Positions 44,846 through 53,941 of a stretch of 64,000 nt of DNA are shown here, in pieces. The position numbers and the translations under genes are program-made. Location of the stretch: contig NZ_QRGD01000013.1 in assembly GCF_003449015.1 (NCBI RefSeq), positions 32,189 through 96,188 of the forward strand. The letters run 5' to 3'. The notes under the pieces were generated by a model. The model made no database searches, was not told the origin of the DNA, and worked only from the letters and a program-made list of their open reading frames with translations. The DNA comes from Aureibaculum luteum. Its GTDB lineage: Bacteria; Bacteroidota; Bacteroidia; Flavobacteriales; Flavobacteriaceae. Positions within the stretch are counted from its first letter, which is position 1. The number at the start of each line of letters is the position of its first letter.

Positions 44846-45337
44846 TTATCCTGGTAAAAAGATCCGTTTAAGCTCCTTACCATGAAGACGTACCAGTTCA
44901 CTTTCAATATATTTAATAATTTCAGGACAACCACGATCAAAGTCTTCGCTAACAATTTTCTTTGTTTTACCATTTAAACTGAACGTAACCGTTAGCATAC
45001 TGGTACAAGATTCATCAGGGGTATACTTATCTTTTAAATCCCAAATATCAGCAGCTATTATTTTTTGAACCAATACATCTCTATCTGCTTTAGAAATATG
45101 CTTTTCAGATTTGGTGTAATACTCTTGATGCTCTACAGAATCCATTTCCTTTTGCGGATGGAAAGTAATGGTGGTGTCTTTTAAAACAAAAGTGTCATAG
45201 TGAAATGCACCGCGTTCTACTGTTAGCTCTATAGTAGAAAAATCAGTGTTATTATTTTCGTTGCTATCGTTTACTTTAGGTTTTTGACAAGCCACTATAC
45301 TTGTAAAAAATAAAAACAGGACTATAAGTTTCTGCAT
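44846..45337 (-). CDS. Lipoprotein of unknown function
   Basis: A 163-residue lipoprotein: signal peptide with lipobox SIVACQ, a short N/D-rich linker, then a single domain with FHYDTFVLKDTTITFHPQ, ADRDVLVQKIIAADIWDLKDKY and a conserved-looking pair of Cys (ESCTSML, RGCPEI). The layout resembles small flavobacterial periplasmic lipoproteins. No enzyme motif was seen. Confidence 0.82.
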   Translation of the reverse strand: MQKLIVLFLFFTSIVACQKPKVNDSNENNNTDFSTIELTVERGAFHYDTFVLKDTTITFHPQKEMDSVEHQEYYTKSEKHISKADRDVLVQKIIAADIWDLKDKYTPDESCTSMLTVTFSLNGKTKKIVSEDFDRGCPEIIKYIESELVRLHGKELKRIFLPG

Positions 45338-45425
45338 TGCGTTGTGAAAAGTGTTCGATTCAAATATAGAAATTCTTATTCGTTAAAACTATCCAAATTA
45401 CTATCTTCGTTCTCAAAACTAATTT

Positions 45426-47960
45426 TTGGCAGGAACTAATTTACATACTTCTATAGAATACCTTAAAGGTGTGGGCTCCGCTCGGGCAGATTTGCTGCGT
45501 AAGGAATTAGGTATTAGAACCTTGTCTGATTTGTTGCATTTTTTTCCGAACAGATATATGGATCGTACCCAATTTTTTAAGGTAAACGGTTTGCTCCAGA
45601 ATTCGGCAGAAGTACAGATTGTTGGTAAAATAGTAAACATTAAAACGGTTCAACAAAAAAGAGGAAGTAGACTTGTGGCCACCTTTATTGATGATACGGG
45701 CACTATGGAATTGGTTTGGTTTAGAGGTGTAAAGTGGATCAAAGAATCGCTAAAACTAAATACAGCCTATGTCGCTTTTGGAAAAGTAAATCATTTTAAT
45801 GGTACTTTTAGTATGCCACATCCTGAATTGGAATTGGTCACGGAATATAAAAAGAGTTTACAAACGGCTATGCAGCCGGTATATCCATCTACAGAGTTAT
45901 TATCTAAAAAAGGAGTCACCAATAGGATTGTCTCTAAAATGATTCAAAATTTGTTTCTCGAATTAGGAAATAGATTTCAAGAAAACCTACCTGCAAGTAT
46001 TATTGATACCTTGCATTTAATTTCTAAAGGGGAAGCCTTATTTAATATTCATTTTCCGAAGAGTCAACAACTGTTAACGAAAGCCCAACAACGCTTAAAG
46101 TTTGAAGAATTATTTTTTATTCAGTTGCAACTGATTCGCAAAAACATGATTCATAAAACCCAAATTAAGGGGTATGTTTTTGATACCATTGGCGATAATT
46201 TTAATACGTTTTATAACAATTATTTACCTTTTGAATTGACCAACGCTCAAAAACGAGTGGTTAAAGAATTTAGAAAAGACATGAGTACTGGTGCTCAAAT
46301 GAACAGGCTTTTACAAGGAGATGTAGGTTCTGGTAAAACGATAGTAGCACTTTTAACCATTTTAATTGCCTTAGATAACGGATTTCAAGCGGCCTTAATA
46401 GCCCCAACAGAAATATTAGCAAATCAACATTTTATTGCCATAACAGAATTACTATCTGATATGGATATTCATGTAAAAATCCTGACAGGGTCAACAAAAA
46501 CAAAAGAACGAAGAATTATTCATGCGGCGTTAGAAGATGGGTCTTTAGATATTTTAATAGGTACACATGCCTTGTTTGAAGATAAAGTACAATTCAAAAA
46601 GTTAGGAATTGCGGTTATTGACGAGCAACATCGCTTTGGGGTAGCTCAACGAGCAAAAATGTGGATGAAGAGTCCACCCACAAAATTGCCTGAAGGAAAG
46701 CAAGCTGAAATTCATAAAAAGTATGAAACGGCTAACCCTTCTATTTATGCTTTAGTAAAGGAGCTTCAGAAAGAAAAGAAAAAACAAACAGCAGAAGCAG
46801 AACAAATGCTTTGGGAAGGTTTAAGAACCCGAAAATTAGATGTCAAGTTTAGAAGGAAACAAAGTGTAGATATGTTCCTTGTTGATTTTATATGTAGCTC
46901 TAAAAAATTGATTATTGAAATTGATGTAGCTACTAAAAATAGCCCAGAACAAAAGGACGTCGGTGAAATGAGAAGTCAAATTTTAACTGAATTTGGCTAC
47001 CATGTGCTCCGTTTTACTACGGAAGAGATTGTGGGCAATAGCGAGAATTTGCTACATCAAATTTCAGCAGCCATGAAAAGCCTCCCAGAGATAGGTGGAG
47101 CTCCAATCCCTCCACATATCTTAGTAATGACGGCAACACCTATCCCTAGAACCTTAGCCATGAGTGTCTATGGCGATTTAGATATTTCTGTAATAGATGA
47201 GTTACCGCCAGGTAGAAAACAGATCATTACGGCTCATAGATATGATAGCAATAGATTGAGTGTTTTCAAATTTATGAAAGAAGAAATTGCTAAAGGCAGA
47301 CAGGTTTATGTGGTATATCCATTAATACAAGAATCAAAAAAACTCGATTTTAAAGATTTAATGGACGGTTATGAAAGTATTTCGAGAGAATTTCCGCAAC
47401 CGAAATATCAAATTAGTATTGTTCACGGCCAAATGAAATCAGCCGATAAAGATTACGAAATGAATCGTTTTATAAACCATGAAACACAAATTATGGTGGC
47501 TACAACGGTAATAGAAGTAGGCGTTAATATACCCAATGCCAGTGCCATGGTCATAGAAAGTGCAGAGCGTTTCGGACTTTCTCAATTACATCAATTAAGA
47601 GGTAGAGTAGGGCGAGGTGCAGAGCAGAGTTTTTGTATTTTAATGACAAGCTTTAAATTAACGAGCGATGCCAAAACAAGACTAGAAACGATGGTGGCCA
47701 CCAATGACGGATTTGAAATTGCTGAGGTTGATTTAAAATTACGTGGTCCTGGAGATATGATGGGCACCCAACAAAGTGGGGTTTTAAATTTAAAGATTGC
47801 AGATCTTGTTAAAGATGGTGCTATTTTAAAACGAGCAAGAGAAATGGCTTTTGAACTCTTAAAAAAAGACCCGTACTTATTAGATCCAAATCATTTACAA
47901 TTAAAGAGAACTTATCAAGAAATAACGAAGAATAAAGCGATTTGGGCTAATATAAGTTGA
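45426..47960 (+). CDS. recG: ATP-dependent DNA helicase RecG with an in-frame DUF559 insertion
   Basis: An 844-residue RecG, about 140 residues longer than usual. It starts with TTG; no in-frame ATG lies upstream. The wedge OB domain (to about 250) precedes Walker A LLQGDVGSGKT (near 297), DEQHRFGVAQRAKMW (near 400), TATPIPRT (near 569), then TTVIEVGVNIPNASAMVIE and QLRGRVGRG. Between motifs II and III, residues ~415-559 are an inserted DUF559 (Vsr-like nuclease) domain. The helicase motifs on both sides are intact, so the fused protein may still remodel replication forks and Holliday-type junctions. Confidence 0.95.
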   Translation: MAGTNLHTSIEYLKGVGSARADLLRKELGIRTLSDLLHFFPNRYMDRTQFFKVNGLLQNSAEVQIVGKIVNIKTVQQKRGSRLVATFIDDTGTMELVWFRGVKWIKESLKLNTAYVAFGKVNHFNGTFSMPHPELELVTEYKKSLQTAMQPVYPSTELLSKKGVTNRIVSKMIQNLFLELGNRFQENLPASIIDTLHLISKGEALFNIHFPKSQQLLTKAQQRLKFEELFFIQLQLIRKNMIHKTQIKGYVFDTIGDNFNTFYNNYLPFELTNAQKRVVKEFRKDMSTGAQMNRLLQGDVGSGKTIVALLTILIALDNGFQAALIAPTEILANQHFIAITELLSDMDIHVKILTGSTKTKERRIIHAALEDGSLDILIGTHALFEDKVQFKKLGIAVIDEQHRFGVAQRAKMWMKSPPTKLPEGKQAEIHKKYETANPSIYALVKELQKEKKKQTAEAEQMLWEGLRTRKLDVKFRRKQSVDMFLVDFICSSKKLIIEIDVATKNSPEQKDVGEMRSQILTEFGYHVLRFTTEEIVGNSENLLHQISAAMKSLPEIGGAPIPPHILVMTATPIPRTLAMSVYGDLDISVIDELPPGRKQIITAHRYDSNRLSVFKFMKEEIAKGRQVYVVYPLIQESKKLDFKDLMDGYESISREFPQPKYQISIVHGQMKSADKDYEMNRFINHETQIMVATTVIEVGVNIPNASAMVIESAERFGLSQLHQLRGRVGRGAEQSFCILMTSFKLTSDAKTRLETMVATNDGFEIAEVDLKLRGPGDMMGTQQSGVLNLKIADLVKDGAILKRAREMAFELLKKDPYLLDPNHLQLKRTYQEITKNKAIWANIS
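46670..47103 (+). mobile_element. DUF559 nuclease-like domain inserted inside recG
   Basis: The segment encodes the DUF559 pattern (EAEQMLWEGLRTRKLDVKFR, then VDMFLVDFICSSKKLIIEID and FGYHVLRFTTEEI). The putative nuclease Asp (VDF) and ExD (IEID) remain, but the usual DG...H after it is replaced by DVATKN. The ends are inverted: GAGTCCACC at 46670-46678 against GGTGGAGCTC at 47094-47103. It adds an exact number of codons and leaves RecG in frame. It lacks intein splicing motifs. A selfish, homing-type insertion is the likeliest reading. Confidence 0.8.
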
Positions 47961-47993
47961 AAAAAGTCCCAAATTGGACATCTAGGACTTTTA
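47961..47993 (+). terminator. recG terminator
   Basis: AAAAGTCC and GGACTTTT form an 8-bp stem with a 15-base loop directly after the recG stop codon. Confidence 0.65.
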
Positions 47994-48256
47994 TAGGGAA
48001 AAAAGGAGTTGTTGTAATAAAATTTATTATAACACATCAAAATTATGATTTTCACGGGGTTATCTAATCGTTTTTGAAATTAGTTATGAACTATACTATT
48101 AACATTGACCGATTAAGATGATTTTTCTAAATAATCATGACGTTTATCATCTTTTTTCTTAAATTCGTTAACTACTTTTACTGGACTGATTTAAGCTCTT
48201 TCTTTTTCATAAACATAGAGGGTTTGAGTCAGTTCAATTTTTTAAATTAAACAATT

Positions 48257-49117
48257 ATGACGATAATTACAGACGGTGGATCTACAAAATGTGACTGGAT
48301 AGCAATTGATGACAATGGCATCCAATTGTTTGAAAAGGTGAGAACAAAAGGATTAAACCCAGCTATTTTAACTCCTAGTGAGTTAATGGGGAGAATTCAA
48401 GAAAGTGATAGGCTAAAACTACACAAAAATGAAGTAGAACATATTTATTTTTATGGAGCGGGTTGTGGCACGGATGCCCCCAATAAAGCCCTAACAGAAG
48501 TGTTAGAAAAATTATTTCCAAATGCAGAAGTTGTTGTTGCTGAAGATACCTTGGCAGCCATATATTCTACTATTGACAATAATGAGCCTGCTGTCGTTTG
48601 TATTTTAGGTACCGGTTCTAATTGTACGTATTATAATGGAGAAGGTATTGAGCAACGCGTAAAATCATTAGGGTATATGTTAATGGATGATGCCAGTGGT
48701 AATTATTACGGAAAGCAGATGATAAGAGATTATTTCTTTAAGGTAATGCCTGAAAGTTTACGAGTAGGTATGGCAGAGCGTTATAATATGGATGAAGATT
48801 TTATTAAATATAATCTCTACAAACAACCAAACCCAAATGCGTATTTAGCAGATTTTGCAGAATTTTTATTTTTAAATAAAGATTTAAAATATAGTACAGA
48901 TTTAATTAAAAGTGGCATTAGAGTATTTACTAAAAGTATGATAATGCAATATAAAGAAGAGATAAAAACAGTACCTGTACATTTTGCGGGTTCTATTGCT
49001 TTTTATGCTCAAGACGAAATAAATGAAGTTGGTGCAGAAATGGGTTTCAAAGTTGGTAATTTTGTGAGAAGACCTATTGAAGGATTGGTTTCTTATCATG
49101 CTAAGAATATTCATTAA
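48257..49117 (+). CDS. N-acetylglucosamine kinase-like BadF/BadG family ATPase
   Basis: A 286-residue ASKHA-fold kinase. The phosphate-1 motif is DGGSTKCDWIAID at the start, GAGCGTDAPNKAL and EDTLAAIYS follow, phosphate-2 is CILGTGSNCTYY, and adenosine binding is near FAGSIAFYAQ. Flavobacterial homologues are annotated as GlcNAc kinases, which phosphorylate amino sugar recovered from the cell wall or chitin. The substrate is inferred. No other amino-sugar genes are adjacent; mgsA follows. Confidence 0.88.
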   Translation: MTIITDGGSTKCDWIAIDDNGIQLFEKVRTKGLNPAILTPSELMGRIQESDRLKLHKNEVEHIYFYGAGCGTDAPNKALTEVLEKLFPNAEVVVAEDTLAAIYSTIDNNEPAVVCILGTGSNCTYYNGEGIEQRVKSLGYMLMDDASGNYYGKQMIRDYFFKVMPESLRVGMAERYNMDEDFIKYNLYKQPNPNAYLADFAEFLFLNKDLKYSTDLIKSGIRVFTKSMIMQYKEEIKTVPVHFAGSIAFYAQDEINEVGAEMGFKVGNFVRRPIEGLVSYHAKNIH

Positions 49118-49216
49118 GCCAAAGAGTTAATAGTATCGTAAAGTTAAATATGAGCTCCATATTTATATTATAATTAATTTTGCCACAGTAAAAGTAAAAA
49201 ATAAATATAAAGATTT

Positions 49217-49579
49217 ATGGAAATCGCTTTAATAGCACATGATGGAAAAAAGGCTGAGATGGTTCAGTTTTTAAATGAACACAGAGATATATTATTAGGT
49301 AAAAATATCACTTTTGTTTCTACCGGAACAACGGGAGAGAAAGTGGAAAAAGCGGGATTTAAAGTTCAGAAGTTACTTTCAGGGCCACTAGGAGGCGATG
49401 CCCAGATAGCAGCTAGAGTAGCAGAAGGTAAATGTAATATGGTACTCTTTTTTAGAGATCCCTTAGAAAAACATCCGCATGAACCTGATGTATTAATGCT
49501 CATGCGTTTGTGTGATGTACATGATGTGCCATTGGCAACTAATCCTGCAACAGCAGATTTATTGATTGGTGCTATTTAA
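49217..49579 (+). CDS. mgsA: Methylglyoxal synthase
   Basis: A 120-residue enzyme that converts dihydroxyacetone phosphate to methylglyoxal, a bypass of lower glycolysis. Phosphate-binding TGTTGEKVEKAG and the catalytic Asp in LSGPLGGDAQIAARV are intact, as is FFRDPLEKHPHEPDV. Length is slightly short of the ~150-residue E. coli form but usual for Bacteroidota. A -7 box TAATTTTG lies at 49175-49182. Its last 8 bases overlap the convergent RidA gene. Confidence 0.95.
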   Translation: MEIALIAHDGKKAEMVQFLNEHRDILLGKNITFVSTGTTGEKVEKAGFKVQKLLSGPLGGDAQIAARVAEGKCNMVLFFRDPLEKHPHEPDVLMLMRLCDVHDVPLATNPATADLLIGAI

Positions 49580-49952
49580 CAGCAATCATAGAAATTTCTA
49601 CATTCACATTTTTCGGTAAGCAAGCTACTTGAACCGTTTCTCTTGCTGGGGCTGTTTCGTCATTAAAATAGGCACCATAAATTTCATTTATTTTAGCAAA
49701 ATCGTTCATGTCTGCTATAAAAATAGATGTTTTCACTACATTTTCAAAAGTCAACTCGGCTTCAGCCAATACCGCTTTTAAATTCTCCATTACCTGTTTG
49801 GTTTCCGATTGAATATCTTCTAAAATCAGATTCCCAGTTGCCGGATCAAAAGCAATTTGACCAGAAGTAAAAAGCATACCATTTACTAAAACAGCTTGGT
49901 TGTACGGACCTATTGGTGCTGGTGCTTTTGAAGTTGTAATTATTGTTTTCAT
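49572..49952 (-). CDS. ridA: RidA family enamine/imine deaminase
   Basis: A 126-residue RidA protein that hydrolyses reactive 2-aminoacrylate and related imines. The start is set at ATG 49952 (MKTIITTSKAPAPIGPYNQA); the 7-residue longer ORF has no family support. The catalytic Arg lies in PARETVQVACLPKN and a Glu in the final strand VEISMIAV. The 3' end overlaps mgsA convergently by 8 bases. Confidence 0.95.
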   Translation of the reverse strand: MKTIITTSKAPAPIGPYNQAVLVNGMLFTSGQIAFDPATGNLILEDIQSETKQVMENLKAVLAEAELTFENVVKTSIFIADMNDFAKINEIYGAYFNDETAPARETVQVACLPKNVNVEISMIAVK

Positions 49953-50002
49953 CGTTGTTTTATTTTTTATCAATAGTTATGTATTGAAGTCATTAGTGTA
50001 AT

Positions 50003-50070
50003 TGTCATTGCGAAGCCATTCGATAAAGTCCATTATTAAATAACTTCTTAAAATGCCCGTGGCAATCTCA
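50003..50070. repeat. Palindromic intergenic repeat
   Basis: TGTCATTGCGAAGCC on the left and GTGGCAATCTCA on the right carry inverted ATTGC/GCAAT ends. This matches the widespread type of intergenic repeat with TCATTGCGA...GTGGCAATCTC. It lies between ridA and aroB. Confidence 0.6.
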
Positions 50071-50141
50071 TTTAGGGTATTTCATCTATCATTTATACTA
50101 TTTATTCGATAGTTATAGTAGGCCTTATTTAGAATTTTCAA

Positions 50142-51209
50142 CTAACGCTCATAATAGTCTAAGCCTTCAATAACCAAGGTATTGGTAGCTTCTGCATCAA
50201 TTACAAACTCACCAATATTTTTCAATAAAATATAACGAACCGTTCCTTTTATATTCTTTTTATCATGTTTCATCAATTCTAAAATTGCAGGAACATGTTT
50301 TTTTGCAATGGTTGTTTTTCCATAGGTTTTTAGTACATATTGTTTAAGAGAAGCCAGCTCTTCTTCAGGAAAACCATGGAGTTCTTTAGAAATATAAGCT
50401 TCAACAACCATCCCAATGGCAATAGCTTCACCATGTAATAAGCGGTCTAAATCTTTATGATCTAAATGATAAGATTCAATAGCATGGCCTACGGTATGTC
50501 CGAAGTTTAGCACTTTTCGTAATCCTGTTTCTTTAAAATCTTCTAAAACTACCTTGTTTTTTATTTCTATAGATTGATAGATAATGTTGTTTAAAGCAGC
50601 AACCTCTTTCCATTTATCTTGTTTTATAGTCTCTAATAAGTCGGCGTCAAAAGTTAAACCGTATTTGATCACTTCAGCCACACCAGACTTTAATTCCCGT
50701 TCAGGTAAAGTCTCTAAAAAGGTACTGTCAATTAAAACCATTTCGGGATTAGAAAACAGCCCTACTAAATTTTTTAAATTGTCTAAATCTACTCCCGTTT
50801 TACTTCCAACGGAAGCATCAACCATACTGAGTAGCGTCGTAGGTATATTAATAAATTTAATACCTCGTTTAAAGGTAGACGCTACAAATCCGCCAAGATC
50901 TGTTACCATACCGCCGCCAATGTTTATAATTAAACTTTTACGATCGGCTTCTAATTCGGTTAACGCTTTCCAAACTTCTACACAGGTGTTAATATTCTTA
51001 TTGATTTCACCATCGTTAATGGTAATGGTTTGGATAGTTACAGTACTCGGAATTTTTGTTTTAAACTTTGGTAAACAAAATTTATGCGTGTTTTTATCAG
51101 TTAAAATATAAACTTTATCAATCTCATTTTTAGCAATATAAGCATTGAGATTTTGATAAGCATCGTCATTAAAATAAATAGAATAACTGGCAGATGTAAT
51201 TGGCTTCAT
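50142..51209 (-). CDS. aroB: 3-Dehydroquinate synthase
   Basis: A 355-residue shikimate pathway enzyme that converts DAHP to 3-dehydroquinate using NAD and a divalent metal. NAD-binding IGGGMVTDLGGFVASTF and PTTLLSMVDASVGSKTGV, plus metal ligands Glu (SGVAEVIKYGL) and the histidines of NFGHTVGHAIE and LLHGEAIAIGM, are all visible. Length is normal. It stands as a single gene. Confidence 0.96.
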   Translation of the reverse strand: MKPITSASYSIYFNDDAYQNLNAYIAKNEIDKVYILTDKNTHKFCLPKFKTKIPSTVTIQTITINDGEINKNINTCVEVWKALTELEADRKSLIINIGGGMVTDLGGFVASTFKRGIKFINIPTTLLSMVDASVGSKTGVDLDNLKNLVGLFSNPEMVLIDSTFLETLPERELKSGVAEVIKYGLTFDADLLETIKQDKWKEVAALNNIIYQSIEIKNKVVLEDFKETGLRKVLNFGHTVGHAIESYHLDHKDLDRLLHGEAIAIGMVVEAYISKELHGFPEEELASLKQYVLKTYGKTTIAKKHVPAILELMKHDKKNIKGTVRYILLKNIGEFVIDAEATNTLVIEGLDYYER

Positions 51210-51429
51210 AAGTAATAAAAATATTTGCGAATTTATTGAAAATTATACGAACTGGTTTCAACTTTTGGTATTAAAGCGAAAATAAGTCATAATTCTGGGC
51301 AATTGCTGCTTTTTTGAAATGGATTGTTGCGAATATGGAAATAAAAATGCCAAAAAAAAGGTGAAAAAGAGTCCGTTTTTACCCTTAAAATAAATTGATT
51401 TTATTGAATCAGTAGAACAATCTTCTTGT

Positions 51430-51437
51430 TATATTTG
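51430..51437 (+). promoter_or_regulatory. -7 box of the proline dehydrogenase gene
   Basis: TATATTTG fits TAnnTTTG, 18 bases before the chosen ATG, and lies within the 10-codon ORF extension. This argues for the start at 51456. Confidence 0.5.
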
Positions 51438-51455
51438 TTTAAACAAATCAACCGA

Positions 51456-52631
51456 ATGAGTACATTATTTGAAGATACAAAAACGGCATTCACATTAAAA
51501 TCCGATGCCGAGTTAGAACGAGCTTACTTTTTATTTAAGATGATAAAAAGTGAACCGTTGGTAAGAATTGGTACTGCCATAACCAATTTTGCATTAAAAG
51601 CCCATTTACCGGTAGAACAATTGATTAGAGCTTCTGTTTTTGATCATTTTTGTGGTGGTGTAGATGAGAAGGATTGTTTAGATACTATAGAAAAGATGTA
51701 CGAACACCATGTACATTCGGTATTAGATTATTCCGTAGAGGGTAAAGAAGACGAAGAGCATTTTGAAATGGCTTTAGAAAAGACCCTAAAAAATATAGGT
51801 TTTGCAAAAGAGAAGCCTAGTATTCCGTTTGCGGTATTTAAACCTACTGGTTTTGGCAGGTTTAAATTGTATGAAAAGATTACTGCTGGTACTGCCTTAA
51901 CAGATGCAGAACAAAAAGATTGGAGTAGGGTAGTAGCACGTTTTGAAACGGTTTGTAAGGCTGCCTACGAAAAAGATGTACCCTTATTGATAGATGCCGA
52001 AGAAAGTTGGATGCAAGATGCCGCTGACGATTTAATTGAGAGCATGATGGAGAAATACAATACGGAGAAAGCCATTGTTTTTGGTACCCTACAAATGTAT
52101 AGATGGGATCGATTAGAGTATTTAAAGAACTTACATCAAAGAGCGGAAGCCAAAGGTTATAAGATAGGGATGAAATTAGTGCGAGGAGCTTATATGGAAA
52201 AAGAGCGAGAGCGAGCCAAAGAAAAGGGCTATCCGTCTCCTATTTGTGCTGATAAACAAACGACCGACCAAAATTATGATGCCGGTATCGATTATATGTT
52301 AACTGGATTAGGCTTGTCTTTATATGCGGGTACACATAACGAATTAAGTACGATGAAGGTGATGGAATTGGCCGCAAAAAAAGGATTAGAAAAAGACAAT
52401 AAAACCATTTGGTTTGGCCAGTTGTATGGTATGAGCGACCATATTACCTACAATTTAGCAAAAGAAGGGTATAATGTTTCTAAATACATGCCTTATGGAG
52501 CGGTAAGAGATGTGATGCCTTATTTAATACGTAGAGCCGAAGAAAATACTTCCGTAGCCGGACAAACCAGTAGAGAATTAAGCTTACTAAAAAAAGAACG
52601 TACCCGCCGTAAAAAACAAGGACGTTTATAA
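51456..52631 (+). CDS. Proline dehydrogenase
   Basis: A 391-residue FAD enzyme (PutA-type proline oxidase domain), oxidising proline to pyrroline-5-carboxylate. Start at MSTLFEDTKTAF; the longer ORF overlaps the promoter box. Barrel motifs include LLIDAEESWMQD, GMKLVRGAYMEKER, YAGTHNELS and the C-terminal GQLYGMSDHITYNLA and YLIRRAEENTSVAGQ with the proline-binding RRxxEN motif. It is monofunctional. It ends in a terminator. A degraded copy of its 3' end and terminator lies about 0.8 kb downstream. Confidence 0.94.
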   Translation: MSTLFEDTKTAFTLKSDAELERAYFLFKMIKSEPLVRIGTAITNFALKAHLPVEQLIRASVFDHFCGGVDEKDCLDTIEKMYEHHVHSVLDYSVEGKEDEEHFEMALEKTLKNIGFAKEKPSIPFAVFKPTGFGRFKLYEKITAGTALTDAEQKDWSRVVARFETVCKAAYEKDVPLLIDAEESWMQDAADDLIESMMEKYNTEKAIVFGTLQMYRWDRLEYLKNLHQRAEAKGYKIGMKLVRGAYMEKERERAKEKGYPSPICADKQTTDQNYDAGIDYMLTGLGLSLYAGTHNELSTMKVMELAAKKGLEKDNKTIWFGQLYGMSDHITYNLAKEGYNVSKYMPYGAVRDVMPYLIRRAEENTSVAGQTSRELSLLKKERTRRKKQGRL

Positions 52632-52666
52632 GTGACAATTATACTATAAAAATTCACAATTTTTAA

Positions 52667-52700
52667 AAACCAGATAAAGACAGGCTTTATCTGGTTTTTT
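52667..52700 (+). terminator. Proline dehydrogenase terminator
   Basis: AAACCAGATAAAG and CTTTATCTGGTTT pair over 13 bp around ACAGG, with T-tail. Confidence 0.9.
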
Positions 52701-52822
52701 ATTTTACTAAAATTTAACCGTTGCTTAACGGTTAACAAACGGCTATTGTAAATTGACAAGTTACATTACGACCTGTTCAGTATACAATTTCATGGAATTT
52801 CATTAACTTGCATTGATAAAGG

Positions 52823-52863
52823 GTATAACCACAATACGGTTATACAATTGTTGTAGTAAATTA
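52823..52863. repeat. attC-like right half before the lipocalin-like gene
   Basis: A hairpin (GTATAACC/GGTTATAC, 52823-52845) ends in TATACAATT and runs into GTTGTAGTAAATTA (52850-52863). The last part is nearly the reverse complement of the sequence at the gene's end (53366-53379). This is a cassette boundary as described in the findings. The upstream 52701-52822 contains no gene. Confidence 0.6.
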
Positions 52864-52927
52864 ATCGGAACCTTATCGTGACGGAATTACATTAGTAACA
52901 AAACAGAATACAATTCGTCATTAGAAT

Positions 52928-53368
52928 ATGAGATCATCACTAATATTCTTTTGTTTTTTATGCTTTAACGGAATTACTTATTCTCAATCTACCGATTCTG
53001 AAATTATTGGAAAATGGATTATTAAAGATGTCACATATAACGCCATAATTTCAAACTGTGGACCAAATGCGGAATCAAACTCTGAAATAGAAACCAGATT
53101 GAAACAAGATTATATTGGAGCATCAATCCAATTTTTAGAAACTAAAGAATTACTTTATCGAGACAAGAAAAATCGACTTGAGAACGAAAAAAACTCAACA
53201 CCTTTTATTGGATTATATGATTACAAATGGACAATCGCGAATGAAAATAGAATTGAACTCTTCGAAATATCAAGTAATACTGTGCCTAAAAGAATTATCA
53301 TTAAATACCAAAATGGAAAAATCTATTTTGACTTTATTGGAATATTGTTTGAATTGGAACAAAAATAA
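52928..53368 (+). CDS. Exported lipocalin-like protein
   Basis: A 146-residue exported protein (signal peptide LIFFCFLCFNGITYSQ). The mature part begins with SEIIGKWIIKDV, the GxW start common to lipocalin-like domains, and contains alternating strands to RIIIKYQNGKIYFDFIG. A ligand is not predictable. It is the cargo between proline dehydrogenase and a decayed copy of its 3' end. It is also flanked by cassette-specific inverted sequences 52850-52863 and 53366-53379, the latter including the stop codon. Confidence 0.75.
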   Translation: MRSSLIFFCFLCFNGITYSQSTDSEIIGKWIIKDVTYNAIISNCGPNAESNSEIETRLKQDYIGASIQFLETKELLYRDKKNRLENEKNSTPFIGLYDYKWTIANENRIELFEISSNTVPKRIIIKYQNGKIYFDFIGILFELEQK

Positions 53369-53440
53369 CTTACTACAACAAAGTACTGTGGTAAAAAAAC
53401 AAGTAAAACTTCATTAATTTTCCACTAAAGGACTTTAATA
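53366..53440. repeat. attC-like left half after the lipocalin-like gene
   Basis: TAACTTACTACAAC (starting with the stop codon) is complementary to GTTGTAGTAAATTA upstream of the gene. It is followed by AAAGTACTG, the same sequence that follows the DUF6090 cassette at 61547. The rest of the spacer to 53440 has no gene. Confidence 0.6.
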
Positions 53441-53758
53441 AGAATGATCATATATTACGTACAATTTGGCAAAAGAAGGGTGTAATGTTTCTAAATACAT
53501 GCCTTATGGAGCGGTAAGAGATGTGATGCCTTATTTAATATATAGGGCTGAAGAAAATACTTCCGAAGCCGGACAAACCAGCAGAGAGTTAAGCTTACTA
53601 AAAAAAGAACCGTACCCGCCGAAAAACCAAGGACGTTTGTAATTGACGTTTATACTATAAAAATGTACAATTTTTAAAACCCAAATAAAGCCAAGCTTTA
53701 TGTGGGTTTTTATGTTACTAAAATTTAGCCGTAGCTTAACGATTAACAAACGGCTAAT
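53441..53758 (+). pseudogene. Copy of the proline dehydrogenase 3' end and terminator
   Basis: About 315 bases repeat 52436-52747 with scattered substitutions: ATGCCTTATGGAGCGGTAAG, then GAAGAAAATACTTCC and GGACAAACCAG are shared. A one-base insertion breaks the end of the reading frame. The terminator stem is also copied (AACCCAAATAAAG against CTTTATGTGGGTTTT). It lacks the gene body and a start. Confidence 0.92.
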
Positions 53759-53941
53759 ACTATTTAAACCATGTAAGAAGTCCCATAATAATAATAATAT
53801 AGGTTGTAGCATTATTATAAAAAATTAATTACATTTATAGAATTAAAGGATGGTGTAGGGATTACATATATTCCATTGTTAGCAGTAATGAAAAAATGGC
53901 AATTAGCTCAAAATAGTTTGACAAAAAATAAAATAATAAAC

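Noticed and set aside
46670..47103. Intein in RecG
   Set aside because: No N-terminal Cys/Ser splice block or C-terminal His-Asn was seen, and the length is too short for an intein with endonuclease. DUF559 motifs explain the segment better.
53531..53812. Minus-strand ORF resembling one at 52520-52759
   Set aside because: The similarity comes from the duplicated proline dehydrogenase 3' end; both are antisense shadows.
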